Of a stretch of DNA of 57,736 bases, positions 23,440 through 35,198 are shown in pieces. The DNA is taken from contig AZLU01000250.1 in the NCBI GenBank assembly GCA_002224055.1, forward strand, positions 1-57,736, in the 5' to 3' direction. Within the stretch, counting starts at the first letter, position 1; the number at the start of each line of letters is the position of its first letter. This DNA comes from Pezizomycotina sp. ARF18. Taxonomy: Eukaryota > Ascomycota. Below the pieces are notes generated by a model. It did not search any database, had not been told where the DNA came from, and worked only from the letters and a program-made list of their open reading frames with translations. The position numbers were made by a program, and so were the translations under genes.

Positions 23440-24058
23440 ATGTCTGACGACCAGAAGCACGCTCAAATCCCCGAAGCCGCCGGCGTCGGTATGACCATGG
23501 AAGATGCCACAAGGGGTGGAAGCCCGCCACGGTCATCAGTCCGGGCACCACATGTCGCCCGCTGATATCGTAAAGAAGGATAGGGCAAAAGCTGTAAGTA
23601 CTTCTTTCCTCAATTCCCACACGTTTCATATCCATTTTCTACAACGCCCCCGCTGCCCATGCAATTTTCACCATGGGACCCGCTGCTGGTACCTTGGCTA
23701 GGGAGAGGGTCGCCGCTACTGGGTTTTTACCCATCATTCGACGTCCCTTCCCGCCGCCGTCAGGAAAGCCGAGCTGTCCGGAGAACTGGTATAATTTTCC
23801 GCCGCATCATCGCTCTGATTCCCCATCCGCTCTGTTTCCCCATCCAATGCACTGGGCAAACCCCCGTCCCTCTCTTTATATCCCGTCATTATCACAGTAG
23901 TCCAGGACGAAGAAGAAGAAATAAACCAAACTGATCGGTTCACGAGATTAATCGAGTTGGCTGACGATAAGAAACCAATAGCACACATGGCGGAACTTGC
24001 GAAACAAGCGAAGCTCGGTAAAGACGAAGTTCACACACAAGACGAGACGAAGGGATAA
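23440..24058 (+). CDS. Small hydrophilic protein, unrecognised, frame-broken
   Basis: ATG 23440 opens MSDDQKHAQIPEAAGVGMTM. After a likely missing G the frame continues GHQSGHHMSPADIVKKDRAKA and then meets a GTAAGT donor. Further coding-like pieces are PAAGTLARERVAATGFLP and VRKAELSGEL. An acceptor ATCACAG near 23898 precedes a final exon with QDEEEEINQTDRFTRLIELA and ends at TAA 24056-24058. The composition is charged and alanine-rich, without signal peptide or membrane segment. I do not recognise the family. The exon borders are not settled. Confidence 0.4.
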
Positions 24059-24383
24059 TAAAGATTTGGGAGGAAACAGAGTTCACGTTTGTACGATTAA
24101 GAGTACTAGGGAGTCTCGAATAAAACATAAAACACGATACCATAGCTATGACAACGAAAGCATTTATTCTAATTTATCATAAGGATTATAATGTTAAACG
24201 ATGTGATAATGCAGATTCTCTCAAGTTGAAATGCCCTCCGTGTGTATAGAAATGTAATTTCACGCCGTATTTCAACGATGGAGAGGATTGAGGCTTTATG
24301 GACAAGTCGTCGGATCCCATTCTATTACAATTATATTAGCGAACATCTATTACGTGATAACGAAGAGATAACTTGCTTACCGT
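24059..24383. other. Intergenic, no gene seen
   Basis: A+T-rich, lying between two convergent genes; expected to hold only 3' ends. Confidence 0.45.
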
Positions 24384-25205
24384 TTACCAGATGCTCATCC
24401 AGTCTCCCAAAGCATCCATAAGTTCATCGTTTAATCCCCATCCAACAACACCATCCAGGTTCTCAACCATTCTCTCTCTCCTCACCGTCTTCGGCAGCGG
24501 GACGTACCCCTTCTGCAAACTCCACTTTAGCAAAACCTGCGCGTTCGTTTTGCCCGCCTTCTCCGCGACCTTCGTGACAGCAGGATGGTTAAGCCTCAAA
24601 TTCGCCGTTGTCGGTCCGTAAGCCTGCAGCACGATCCCTTACTTTTGCAGAACTGCACAAGCTCATCTTGCGTGTTTAAACGGTTTAATTCGATCTGGTT
24701 CACGACAGGCAAGTAATCTGGGAATAATTTTTCGAGTTCCTGGAGGTGTTTAATGCGAAGTTACTGACGCCGGGGACTTGATTTTGCCGGCTTTTACCGC
24801 GTCGACAACGGCGCGGTAGCATTCACGTCGGATTTCGGGACGCCATGGGGTGCGTGAAGGAGGTACAAGTCGATGTAGTCCAACCCGGAAAGTTTGAGAG
24901 ATTTATCGATCGCGGAGGCCGTGGCGTCGTAGAGACGTTGTCTTTGAGCTTTGTCGTGAAGAAGATATCTGAGCGCGAAAACGGAGGAAGAAGAGACGAA
25001 GCTGCTTATTGGCATGGCCGGCGCCTTCTTCGTTTTTCGTACCATTCTGCTGTGTCGACTCTTATGGAAAGGTTAGCGGTGATGGGTAGAGCCAGGGGAC
25101 GGGGAAAGATCCATACCCGCGGTATCCAACTTCCAAAGCATTCTTTACGACTTCCTCCGTGGTTATATCTTCGACGAGATACGTCCCGAAGAATATCTGA
25201 GGCAT
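24384..25205 (-). CDS. Aldo-keto reductase, frame broken at homopolymers
   Basis: NAD(P)H-dependent reductase of aldehydes or ketones, AKR superfamily. ATG 25205 opens MPQIFFGTYLVEDITTEE. An intron at 25061-25116 joins YRG to VDTAEWYE, placing the catalytic Asp and Tyr (DX4Y) at 25039-25056. LDYIDLYLLHAP carries the conserved His. LPVVNQIELNRLN, KTNAQVLLKWSLQKGYVPLPK and a C-terminal ENLDGVVGWGLNDE complete the barrel. The length is close to the family norm. Four breaks, each one base in a run: T5 at 25033-25037, G4 at 24772-24775, T3 at 24749-24751, C3 at 24636-24638. No substitution stop is needed to explain them, so the gene is probably real and intact. Confidence 0.82.
25061..25116 (-). 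other. Intron of the aldo-keto reductase
   Basis: On the minus strand GTATGG donor, GCTAAC branch site, CATAAG acceptor; 56 bases. Splicing restores YRGVDTAEWYE. Confidence 0.75.
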
Positions 25206-26087
25206 CGTGAGGCCATTGAGGAGCTAAAGTAAGACCGCGACCGAAGGTTAGCAAGAGCGCTCCAAATAGCGAATTTGACCGAACTCTATCTGGGTTTATC
25301 GGTGAAGGGTAGGGTTCCGGCAGTAACCTTGACGCGCGAATCTTTTGTTAAAGTCTGCCATGTCTCCAATGCTAACAGTTTTTATCGGAAGGCAGAGTAG
25401 TTTGGACTCTGCTGGCGGTTTATGAAGCCGTGAAGGTTGAAGCTGCAAGATGAAGATAACAAACACGTCGATAGATTTTAGCTTGTGAATTTTTTTAGCT
25501 TGTGAATTTGGTTGAACTTTTTTTAATCGTTAAGAATTTCGAACCCCTGCAGGCTGCGAGATGATGGCGTAATAATGTTGAGCCGCGGCTTGAAGCCTCC
25601 GTGCAGATCTGCTAGAGAGTTCATGCCTCTCGATGTACGTCTTTTGAGTGTTAAAAAGAAAGCGATATCACGCTGAATAGTTATGGTGTTTTCAGATACT
25701 TATACGGATAATAGCTGTGTTTTACTAAACTCGAGTTATCGTGTCATTGAGAGGCATTTGTTACCAGTTCTATAGAAGCTTACTTGGATAACTTGCGGGC
25801 GAGCGAGAGGATACTGGCTAGTATTAAGAGAACTCAAGCTGGAGGATATTGAATATTGAAATACTGATCATACACTACCGAGCTGAGCACTATCTGAAAG
25901 CGACTAACTAGTATGATCGAATACCATGGAAATGAAAAGCAGAAATTGAACACACTCTCCCCAGAAGCAGCGATAGTACGGTGTAACAGAAAAAATAAAA
26001 ATAAAAAAAATACAAATACAATACAAATATAAAAACGACTTCGCATCCTCCCTTCCCAACAGTTCAATTGAAGATGTAAACCTCCAT
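25206..26087. other. Intergenic, no gene seen
   Basis: Contains a short direct repeat (TTTTAGCTTGTGAATTT at about 25476 and 25495) and an A-rich tract at 25985-26035. No coding frame stands out. Confidence 0.5.
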
Positions 26088-26438
26088 CTAGGTCCTCCTA
26101 AATACAAAGTCTACAGTAGCATTGTTGCCCTGTCCGCCGCTCCTGTCGATCGTAAACCCTGGCGGCGCACCGGAGTTGTACTGGTTGCTGCCGGAGAACG
26201 GATATCCAGTAGAAAAAGGCTGTCTTGCCGGTCCCCGCGACGGTGTAACTAAGAGAGCCTTCGGTGCCTGTTGCGAAGCCGTCGGATTCGGAACCCCACT
26301 GTCCGAAACCGCGGGCGGTATGACGGTGGGAGCGTATTGAGACCATTCACCGTGCTGGAGAGACTGCGAGGACGTGACCAAAGCGAGGTCGCGATCGGAG
26401 GCATTGATGAGGAAGACGGTAACGGAGCGGGCTGGCAT
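26088..26438 (-). CDS. Small crystal-protein/aegerolysin-like protein, two offset frameshifts
   Basis: A 116-codon frame from ATG 26438. Both ends and, in a second frame, the middle resemble small beta-sandwich proteins of the crystal-protein ET79 / aegerolysin-like group; the clearest sign is a GTEG-containing block preceded by SES. Members are membrane-active or lectin-like proteins in bacteria and fungi. The middle third (about 26190-26310) is shifted relative to the ends, so two opposite one-base changes leave the whole frame open but with an altered centre. If real, the product would have lost the family core; if these are run errors, the gene is normal. No signal peptide is seen. A TATA-like word lies upstream. 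Confidence 0.55.
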   Translation of the reverse strand: MPARSVTVFLINASDRDLALVTSSQSLQHGEWSQYAPTVIPPAVSDSGVPNPTASQQAPKALLVTPSRGPARQPFSTGYPFSGSNQYNSGAPPGFTIDRSGGQGNNATVDFVFRRT

Positions 26439-26610
26439 TGTGGTTTTGAGAACTGGAGGAAGTTTCCTTGGGTCTGGAAGACAGTCGTTAGAAATCGAAG
26501 CTATTTTAGAGATTGGAAAGATTTAACTAATATGGCTCGTAGTGACTGGACTGTTGTTTTGTGTTGAACTGCTTCTGATGATGGGTTTTCAAGTCGGGGA
26601 CACGGAGCAC

Positions 26611-26618
26611 TATTTATA
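26611..26618 (-). promoter_or_regulatory. TATA box of the crystal-protein-like gene
   Basis: TATAAATA on the minus strand, about 170 bases before ATG 26438, followed by an A/C-rich leader. Confidence 0.5.
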
Positions 26619-26765
26619 CACGAAGTATCAACCTCGAAGATCTTGAAGTTCTACGAACTCTCGGGATCTGGCAACCCGTAACAGTAAAGTTTTTCCTCTA
26701 GGATGAGGCAGTACAAGCCAAAAGCGGTACTCGCCATATTCCTTTCTCGAGCAATACAGCATATA

Positions 26766-27002
26766 TCAAATGTGTAAGTGGAAAGATACAGACGGATGAA
26801 GCTTTTCTAGATCGCGAAGATGTTTGCTGTTGCTACATCGCCAAGCATACACCACAGATGTTTCGCGGTCGTGATCTTGGCTCGTATCACAAATGTCACA
26901 CTGCCGGAGTCTTATTGGGCCTTGTCTCTTGCGGGCGATGCTTAAGTGCTTTTTAGGAAGTTTAATGTAGCGAGCAGGAGTAGGAGGCTTTGGTGGTACC
27001 AT
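26766..27002 (-). CDS. Short hypothetical frame with clustered Cys
   Basis: Open for 78 codons from ATG 27002: a basic MVPPKPPTPARYIKLPKKHL start, then CDIC and a later C before SNSKHLRDLEKL. The Cys spacing might bind a metal, but there are too few residues to call a domain. Copia-2 is inserted 82 bases upstream, so any upstream exon or promoter has been moved. Not recognised; may be chance. Confidence 0.25.
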   Translation of the reverse strand: MVPPKPPTPARYIKLPKKHLSIARKRQGPIRLRQCDICDTSQDHDRETSVVYAWRCSNSKHLRDLEKLHPSVSFHLHI

Positions 27003-27083
27003 TCCGTCATGGCGCAGCAGGTAGCTATTCCTACTAGTTGTTCTCTCAGGGTCAGTCAGGGAGTGTCTCGATTGGCCAATCCA

Positions 27084-27088
27084 GGCTG
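27084..27088. repeat. Target-site duplication of copia-2 (left), GGCTG
   Basis: Repeated exactly at 31993-31997, directly outside the other LTR. Confidence 0.88.
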
Positions 27089-27401
27089 TGCTGGCGCAGA
27101 TGTATGGTATAATATCTAATAATGTAGGATAGGATCGAACTTGTGGATTTAACTATAGAACTAACTAGACTAACTGAGGAATACACGATACTATATATAA
27201 TAAACTAATAATACTATAATCTTAATATAATATATACAGTCTGCCTCGACGGCTCGCAGAGCCTTATCGTCGTAATCTCCTTAACATCTATAGCTAAAAT
27301 CTTAATATCTCTAACTAAAGTTCCTTATTCCTTAGCTATATAAGTATTATCTCGATACCTATAGATTTATTATACCTCTTTAGTATACCTAATAGCTAGT
27401 A
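27089..27401 (-). repeat. copia-2 LTR, left (3' LTR)
   Basis: Starts TGCTGGCGCAGATG, ends AGCTAGTA (original CTAGCA). Both LTRs share the unmutated block CTGCCTCGACGGCTCGCAGA. Confidence 0.88.
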
Positions 27402-27411
27402 CCTCCCCTTA
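27402..27411 (-). other. Polypurine tract of copia-2
   Basis: The minus strand reads AAGGGGAGG directly before the LTR. Confidence 0.6.
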
Positions 27412-28386
27412 TCGATAATACTAGTAATCTTTATCTTATCTTCTTATACCTATAGCCTTTATAGCGCTATCGTAAGATATCTTTATAAGCGGTTTAGTAA
27501 GTATATCCGCGATATTATCTTTTAATTTTATATATCGAGGCTTAATAGTTCCTTCTTAAACTAGTTCCCTTATAAAGTAATATTATATATCGATATACTT
27601 AGTTCTACTATAGTATTTAGGATCTTTCATAATACTAATAGTACTTTAATTATCTATATATATCTCGATATTATTAGGAGCCTTAAACTTAAATACTCGC
27701 TATATATCCTTTAATATCTAAAATATCTAGAAAACTTTCTATAAAGCCTCCCTATAGCTATATATTCTACCTTAGTACTACTAGTAGCTATAGTACGTTA
27801 TTTTTTAAATAATATAAAATAGCTATTCTATAAACGTTACTACATAGCCGTAGTAGATCTACGAGTAAGCTTATATCCGGCCTATCGGCGTCTACGTAGA
27901 TATATAGATCTAGTATCTTATCCTCTATCTTACGAGCATAGTACGTAAGCGCACGATCGAGGAATCTTCCCTAATATTATAATACTCTTCTTACTACCTT
28001 TTATAAGTTTAGTTTACTTCGCTAACGTATTACTCTAACGTCGAGATAGTAAGGTATCGGTTAGCTTAGTAAATAGAGTATAGATTAAACTTTCTACTAT
28101 CTATTAATACTATACTACTAATATAGTATCCTAATCTCCGTTTAAAGGATACCTCCCTTTCTATAGGAATACTAATCCCAAAAGTATCCTCAAGCCTAAA
28201 TCTCTTAAGAAGCGATTATATATATAGACTAATATAGTACTAGGCGACGTTAATCTCTAGACCTAGTTCGTTCTATCTATATATTTAAGAAATAGGCTAC
28301 TAGCCCTATATCTTTTATCTTAAAGTATAAACTAAGATCTTACTTAAGTATCTTAATTTATATTTATTAGATCTAGCTATTAATAG

Positions 28387-28398
28387 ATTATTAACGTA
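28387..28398 (-). other. Mutated RT box of copia-2
   Basis: Minus strand encodes YVNN followed by LLIA. Both catalytic Asp codons have become Asn, the G-to-A change expected from RIP on the other strand. Confidence 0.75.
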
Positions 28399-31300
28399 GA
28401 TAATTATTATTAGCTAATAATCCTTATTAATAAATAAGTTATTATCGAGCCGATAAACTTTAAACTTTAGTAATTTAAGAACTAAAATAAGTTCTCTATA
28501 CTATTCTCGAGGTAACTATTTAAAGCTATATAGAGTCTTTATTAACTAAACTAATCTATTAATTCCGCTTTTTTTTAGAGGTCTAACGATAATTTTTACT
28601 TTAGTTTAGGTACGAGGAAGGCCGTTATTATATCTATCTACTTATATTCGAGATCGAGCTAGGCTACTAATATAAAGAATAGCCTTACTATTAATATCTT
28701 AGCTACCGGTACGTATATCTCGTTATAATCGATCCTTACTTTATATAAAACCTTAAGTAACTAGTCTCGACTTAAGTATCGTAATCTAACCGATAGTATC
28801 GCGCTTATACTTAAATACCTATTTACTATCGACGATATTATCTTCCGAGAGGAGATCTTAAAAATTTATAGGTTTCTATACGTCTTATTCTTTAATCGAG
28901 GATAGTTCTCGATCTATTAATACACGCTATTTTTATAGTTCGCAGAGCTTATAGCCTCTTTATAGGTAAGTAGCTCTAGTTTATCGATATATACTATTAA
29001 TCCTTTATAGGCCTTTTCTCTAAGGCGTATAGCCGTTAGATCTTTACTAACGTATCTAGCCTATAGGGTATCTTCGTAGTTCGACTACTAGATCTTATCT
29101 TTAGCGATTCTAGAATACGCTTATTATCTTTAGTTAATCGTTATAGATCTGTCTTATAGTATTTACGTAACTTCCTCTACGAGAGCGAGTATCCTTAAAT
29201 CTTAGCTATAGACTAGCGTTATCGAGATCTTTATTCTTATCCTCGGGCTATTCTAGCGTAATCGTCTCGTAGATATCTAATTAATAATCGGAAGTTAAGT
29301 TTTAATCGTAATCTAACGCCGTCGCTATTTATCCTAAACCTATTCTAAAGTATCTTTAACGTACTCGAGAGGATCTTTATTATCCTCTATAAAGTTACGT
29401 ACTTTAAAGGTTAATTTAATCGGGAATCTAATATCTCTACAGATTAATACTTTACGGATAGTAGAATCCTAGACTTAGTAAATTATAAGCCTCTAGGCCT
29501 ATAAAATATATCTTCTTAATAATATTATCTAGCTTTTTAAAGTTTACTATTAATATATATATAATATAGTTTACTAAATATTCTAAAGTTCGAGATATCG
29601 GAGTTCTACCTTCCTATCTTTCCTACGATATCGTCTATTTACTATTCTTTAATATCTCGAGCGGCCTTAATAACGTATAGTTATAGATTAGATTATAATA
29701 ATTTACCGCCTCTATCTATAGCTACGACGGTAATTCGATACGGTTAATATTACCTTCGATCTATCGATAAAAATCTAATTAAGCTTCTTAGGTACGCTAT
29801 TCTATTAAGATACGTATATAGCTAAGGTATAGACTACGATCCCTACTTTATTATAGTATCTATCGATTAAGGTATATTCTTTATCTCTATCGTATTATAG
29901 CTTAATAAGCTTAAGGTTTGACTAACGTTTAGCTATCTTAAAAGTACTATTAAAGTACGAGAGTATCGTCTCTACCTTTTTATCTTTTATAAAGTAAATC
30001 TAGGACTTATAACTATTCCCTTTAAGGAAGGTAATAAACCCTATATAATCTCTAAAGCTCTTTATATACGCCTATTAGTAAAAATCTAAGAAGATTATCT
30101 CTATTAGCTTATACTTACCTAATTAAGGTTTCTCGCGGTTTAGTATTACCTTCGATTTAGTAAGTCTGTAGGCCTTACAGTTAATATAGCCCTAAAGATC
30201 TTTATTATCTTTAGTAATACCGGTAATATTTCTATACTTAATTATTCGCTTAATATAATCCTTACCGATATATCTAAGCCGTTTATATACTTCTTATATA
30301 ATAATAAGAGCTAAACTCTTCTTTATAGATATTATAATCTTACCTAAGATCTCCTATAGTCCTATTTTACGGTAGCTTTAATTCTTAGCCCCGGTCTAAT
30401 TATCGTATATCTACCTTATTAGATTGTTATTATATATCTTACCTTATCTACGCGAGAGATCGAGAATAGGCTATACTTTATCTTTAGAGCGTATAGCGTA
30501 TTCTTAAGTTTAATAAGACTACCGCCGTACTTCCTACTAAGCCTTATAAATACTAAGCTAGTACCGATAGCCTATAGTACTTCTCTATTACCGATTATAA
30601 TATTCTATAGCTTTAAGAGGGGTTTATAGGTAAAGAAACTTCTCTTACTATCGTTATATAAGAAGATACGCCTAAGTTAAAGAACTACCGGATTATTCTC
30701 TAAGAGCCGGTATCTCGTATTAAGGTTCGTGCTATAAGGCCTAATACCCCGTTATTACCGCTATCCTTCTTATTCTTTATACGCTTTCTATAGTCGGCCC
30801 TCTTATATCTAACCTTATCATAGTAGTAGTATTACCCTTAAACTTATAAACCTTCTTATCGTTTCTTTAAGTTTGCCTCGGCTATTTCTTCTAAATAATA
30901 CCTTATTATCCTCGAGCTAACGTCTTGGTATATCGTATTCTATACTTTACCTCTTTAACGAGTAGCGCCTTTTTGAGTATATCGAAAGTCGGTTTCTTTA
31001 CTATTAAATCCGTTATCTACTAAAAGTTTATAATAAACGTCTTTTAGTCGCTACTAAGGTTACTATAGACGAGATTAATAGCCTCTGCTATAACTATATT
31101 ATTCTTTAAGCCTATACCTAGCTCCGTCTTCTTCGCCGTCTCCGCCTTAGTCTTCTTTATTAAGATCGAGCCTAATATCTTATTATACGTTCTAATAAGA
31201 TCTCGATACTTCTATATAAATTCTTAAATATCGACTTTATTCTTAAGTTAAATCTACCTTAGTTATTTCCTAATATAAGGCTTACTAATAGTGTAATAGC

Positions 31301-31666
31301 GATATACGCTAACTTAAGGTATCTTATACCTTATTCGCGCTGCTATTAGTAGATCGTAGATAAGTATATCGAGTCTTTACTTCGTAGTAAGCTTTAATAA
31401 TAGTATACGCCTTTAAGTTATTATCTTAATCTTTAGTACTTAGCTCTACGTCGGCTGCCGTAGCCTTAAGCGGTTTACTAGTAATATTCTAGACTTTATT
31501 ATACTTAAGGAATATAATTATATATATACTCTAATTAAGGTAGTTTATAAGATTAGCCTTTAGCTTTGTCTTATTAAACTTTAGTAAGAGAGATATCGTA
31601 AGATATATCGTTTAGGGGGGAGATTAAGAAGTAAGTCTATACGTTTATTAAGATATATTATTAACC

Positions 31667-31678
31667 GGGCTTATAACC
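31667..31678 (-). promoter_or_regulatory. Primer-binding site of copia-2
   Basis: GGGCTTATAACC directly abuts the right LTR. It is the same initiator-tRNA-Met anticodon-loop site as in copia-1, with one C-to-T change. Confidence 0.65.
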
Positions 31679-31992
31679 TACTAGCGCAGATATATAGTAT
31701 AATATTTAATAATATAGGATAGGATTAAACTTATAGATTTAACTATAGAACTAACTAGACTAACTAAGAGAATATACGATACTATATATAATAAACTGAT
31801 AATACTATAATCTTAATATAATATATACAGTCTGCCTCGACGGCTCGCAGAGCCTTATCGTCGTAATCTTTTTAATATCTATAGCTGAGATCTTGATATC
31901 TCCAGCTAAAGTTCCTTGTTCCTCAGCTATACAAGCATCATCTCGATGCCTATAGATTTGTCATGCCTCTTTGGCATGCCCAATAGCTAGCA
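31679..31992 (-). repeat. copia-2 LTR, right (5' LTR)
   Basis: Starts TACTAGCGCAG (from TGCTGGCGCAG by RIP), ends CTAGCA, followed by GGCTG. Its outer 120 bases kept CA/TG and look less mutated than the corresponding part of the left LTR. Confidence 0.88.
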
Positions 31993-31997
31993 GGCTG
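31993..31997. repeat. Target-site duplication of copia-2 (right), GGCTG
   Basis: Direct repeat of 27084-27088. Confidence 0.88.
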
Positions 31998-32367
31998 TGG
32001 AGTTTCCGAGATGCTATGAATGTTTCTTAAGCCTGGCAAGCCCAAATAACCTATGCATCCTGTAATGACAACTCCAAGACCATGAGGAATGTAAATTTGA
32101 TGAATCCTTTTGATACTTGGATGCGAATTCACTAACTAGACCATAAGTCCTTTGGAGGTTTCAGCAGTCTTACTAGCTTCTAGGTCTGAGATCCTTCCAA
32201 TGCGAAACGCTGCTTCACGAGAATTTAAGTTCCGCTTGCTCATCTCAACGGTGCAGACGGACCTCCAATAAAGGGAACCTAGTGCATTTGATGATATGAA
32301 CGAGCCCAAAAGCAAGTAGCTCGCCTTCTATTGTCAATACACTGGCCTATTCCCATGTACACGGTTA
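31998..32367. other. Intergenic, no gene seen
   Basis: Right flank of copia-2. A 60-codon minus frame crosses the LTR border and has no support. Confidence 0.45.
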
Positions 32368-32973
32368 CTATTGTTCTCGTTCCCACTTTCTATCAAGCTC
32401 ATTCATAAAACGCTTCATAGCTTTAAAAATGAAAGACCGATTATTATTACTGCTCAAATATAGTGACAAAAAGTTACTACAAAACTGCCGCGACCTTCCA
32501 TGATCTACATGATATGCTGCCCTATCGTCCGCTGCTTTCACCTTCTCCAGCTCCGAGTCCTTAGGATCCAAGAGTCTCTCCCAACCCGCGACCGATTTAC
32601 ATAACCCCGATTTTCTTCAAGAAATCGCCTCGGTCTTAAGTGTGTGCGGCGTGCCGTTCGGTTCCTCGTGTGTGAAGAATTTAGCAGTGGCTTTACCTGC
32701 GGACTTTAGTTTCCTGCCGCGGCCATTGCGCCGTTTTTGAATTTCTGCCAGAGGGCACAACTTCTTCCCGCGCGCCCCCCGCCAAGTGCGAGAGAAGTGC
32801 TGGCGGAGGTGGAACCACCGATGCCGTGTTTGTAGAGTTCTGGATCGGCTGCGAGGATTGGGGCGACGACGGAGTACATAGCGACTAGAAATGCCGCCAG
32901 CGAATTGAGGGATAGGGCCGGCTGCTGCGGCGACGACAAGAGAAACGAGGGTGGTGAATGTGGTGAACTTCAT
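32368..32973 (-). CDS. Small secreted protein, frame-broken
   Basis: ATG 32973 opens MKFTTFTTLVSLVVAAAAG, a textbook signal peptide with a likely cut after the Ala run. Coding-like pieces in the other frames follow: a small-residue-rich middle, a basic region with KKLCPLAEIQKRRNGRGRKL and KATAKFFTHEEPNGTPHTLK, and a C-terminal part LDPKDSELEKVKAADDRAA that ends in ELDRKWEREQ and a stop at 32368. The full product would be about 200 residues and charged. No domain recognised; small secreted proteins of this kind are often lineage-specific and may act at the cell surface or on a host. Three or more frame breaks. Confidence 0.55.
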
Positions 32974-33151
32974 TATGATATGGAAGGAATGGTTTTCAGT
33001 AAGATATAGTAGAGTCTTAAGATCTTAGAAGACGATAGGAGACTGAAATGATAAATGAGTGACCACAAAGTTGGTTGAGTATATTGAGGATTGGAGGGAT
33101 CCGATCGCTGATGTGATTTGATGCCATGCCCAGACGACGATTCTCCGGCTG

Positions 33152-33158
33152 CTTTATA
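33152..33158 (-). promoter_or_regulatory. Possible TATA box of the secreted-protein gene
   Basis: TATAAAG on the minus strand, about 180 bases before ATG 32973. Confidence 0.4.
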
Positions 33159-33299
33159 GATTGATTTCCCTTCAATAAATGATATTATATGTAGTGCATG
33201 ATTGACAGCTACGAATAGTGCTCGTCTGGGGTGAAATATCGGGCACCAAGCTACTCGATTTGCGCTTCGTGAATGCTTTAACGATCGCCGCAAGGGATC

Positions 33300-35198
33300 T
33301 TCTTCGCTTCAACTCCCGGCGATCTCAATCGCGTTATCTTTTCATCTAAATTCGGGTATCTCTGGTGAAACAAATGTCCTGTTGTTTATTTTGACGTGTA
33401 TAATACTTCCTTCGCGTATCGTATCGAGATCATGATACAGAGTCCAATTCTGTGTTGGAATCTTACATGTTCTGCGCCGGATCGTCCATCGTTTCCCCAA
33501 TTTAGGTATAACCTCGCATCTCCTCTGCAGATTTTATATATAAAAAGATCGTGAGAACAGCCAAGTGATGAGGAAACGCCGTTGCTTGTATCTCTTAACA
33601 AAATTGTCGCTCGGCGAGGAAGGACCTTTTTGGAGGATTTCGCGAGACTCGGACCTGGCTCCGCCGCTCGAACCCCTTTGGAGACTATGCACCGGTCTAA
33701 ACCCTAAGAAATAAGCTAGCTAAATTCTTCACAGCTAAAAAGAGATCCAAACGCTAAACGCTGTATTAAACTTCCATAAGGAGTGATACTAAGAAGTAGC
33801 GTGACTTCTTCTCCGAAGTCCCGCGTGTAAATTAATCAACTACTGCCCGAGGCCGAGTCTCGAAAGAATTACGTGATGATGCTAGGTTTGAAAAAAGAGA
33901 ATGCTCCTCAGCCGGGTTGTCTTCGATATCGTACGATAACTGAACGGAGACAATTCTTCCACGGGGGCTATATACTTTGAACGTTTCAATTCCAAAAACG
34001 GTCTTCCTCAGGGCTGCCTGCTGACCTATCACGGATGTCTATAGCGGGGGTTGTTCTAACAACCCCCGGATTGGTGATATTTTCGGCTGTCAATGCCCCT
34101 GTGAGCCGTGACGAATAAGGGCTCGGGGTACGGAGCGGTGATAGTCAGGCAACAGGGTGGATCCTTCAAGGGATGCAAAGCTAATGCAAGGCAATTACGA
34201 AAATTGCCAAGCATTTCAAAGATGGCGAAAATGAGAATAAGTTGTAATTGTATTCTCCGCCGCTTTGTCATGATGGAGAATACTAAACGACGAGTAGCGG
34301 TTTCAAACATGGTATCTGATTCGAGTTGGAAACGTAGCGCCGTTACTATATATTGAAGTTTCCCAGGTTTAACTACTCTTTCTTCGTTTTAGACACTGCA
34401 AGTTGATGACTAACGTGGGGGATCCCGTTGAAACGAAGGACAAGTGGCTATGTCTTCTAGGGACGTCCGGACGTCATCACCTGTCTAAGACTCGATAACG
34501 GAACTACATTCCGGGTGCCCTAATGATCGTAGATAAACTGCTTAGAAGTATTCCACCGCCCGCCAGATCTGCAACGTTCCCCCTTACCATGCAGCTGTTC
34601 AAAACTTAGACGAGGGTGGCGTTTTAAGGATTGCTGCACAAGAAGCGCAATATCATAAACCAGGATGCCGGGGATTTCCGCTATCGTTATTGGACCGGAT
34701 CTAGGGACTAAATTCATTAGTTAAGTGACATGCATCGAGATGCGCTATGACCGGGGGGCTCTCTTTTAACTCGCGGCAATATCAGGTACGCAGGTACAGT
34801 GGACTTGTGAGTTTTGACCCCGAGTTCTTCGCGGCGCAGAATGTATCTGAGTTTGTTCGACGGCCGTTTTCGCGCTAGCTATCATGATATCCGTCGATGA
34901 ACGCTCCTGGAACGACTGTCTATTTAATGAGCCATTCTTCCGCCTCGTGAACATAAACCATAATCCGAACGAGATAAAAAAATACGCCCACTAATTAATA
35001 CCAACCGTCGTCATGAATCGCAGCCTTTCCGTTCTTTAGCTATCCTTCCTAATTTCGTTTACCTTTGAAGATTCGTTTCTAATAATACAATCTCGTTCCG
35101 AAGAATAGACTCTGCCTTAGAACTTTGATAACCCTTTTCCCTTCCTGCCTGCGGTATTTGCTCCCAGGTCTGAATATCTCTCACTCAGGATTGCCGAG
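33300..35198. other. Long stretch without a supported gene
   Basis: Only short frames in both directions (the longest about 84 codons near 34056-34310), none with recognisable features. A perfect 10-bp inverted repeat GGGGGTTGTT/AACAACCCCC with a two-base loop lies at 34046-34067. The last 200 bases are C/T-rich and probably belong to the promoter of the next gene. Confidence 0.5.

Larger units (their letters stand above)
27089..31992 (-). mobile_element. Ty1/copia LTR retrotransposon, copia-2, heavily RIP-mutated
   Basis: 4.9-kb element with 313/314-bp LTRs and a GGCTG duplication. Minus orientation: primer-binding site inside the right LTR, polypurine tract inside the left LTR. The interior is very A+T-rich with hardly any CA or TG left. 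Near 27570-27665 the minus strand still reads IDN-STISIMKDPKYY and RTKYIDI-YYFIRE, with stops where Gln codons stood: copia RNase H. At 28387-28398 the RT box reads YVNN. No open frame of size remains, so the element is dead. It differs from copia-1 in LTR length and sequence. Confidence 0.9.

Noticed and set aside
31950-32132. 60-codon minus frame across the right LTR end of copia-2
   Set aside because: Depends on LTR sequence for its end and shows no coding character.
34046-34067. Perfect 10-bp inverted repeat read as a terminator
   Set aside because: Factor-independent terminators of this type are not used by fungal Pol II genes, and no gene ends here.
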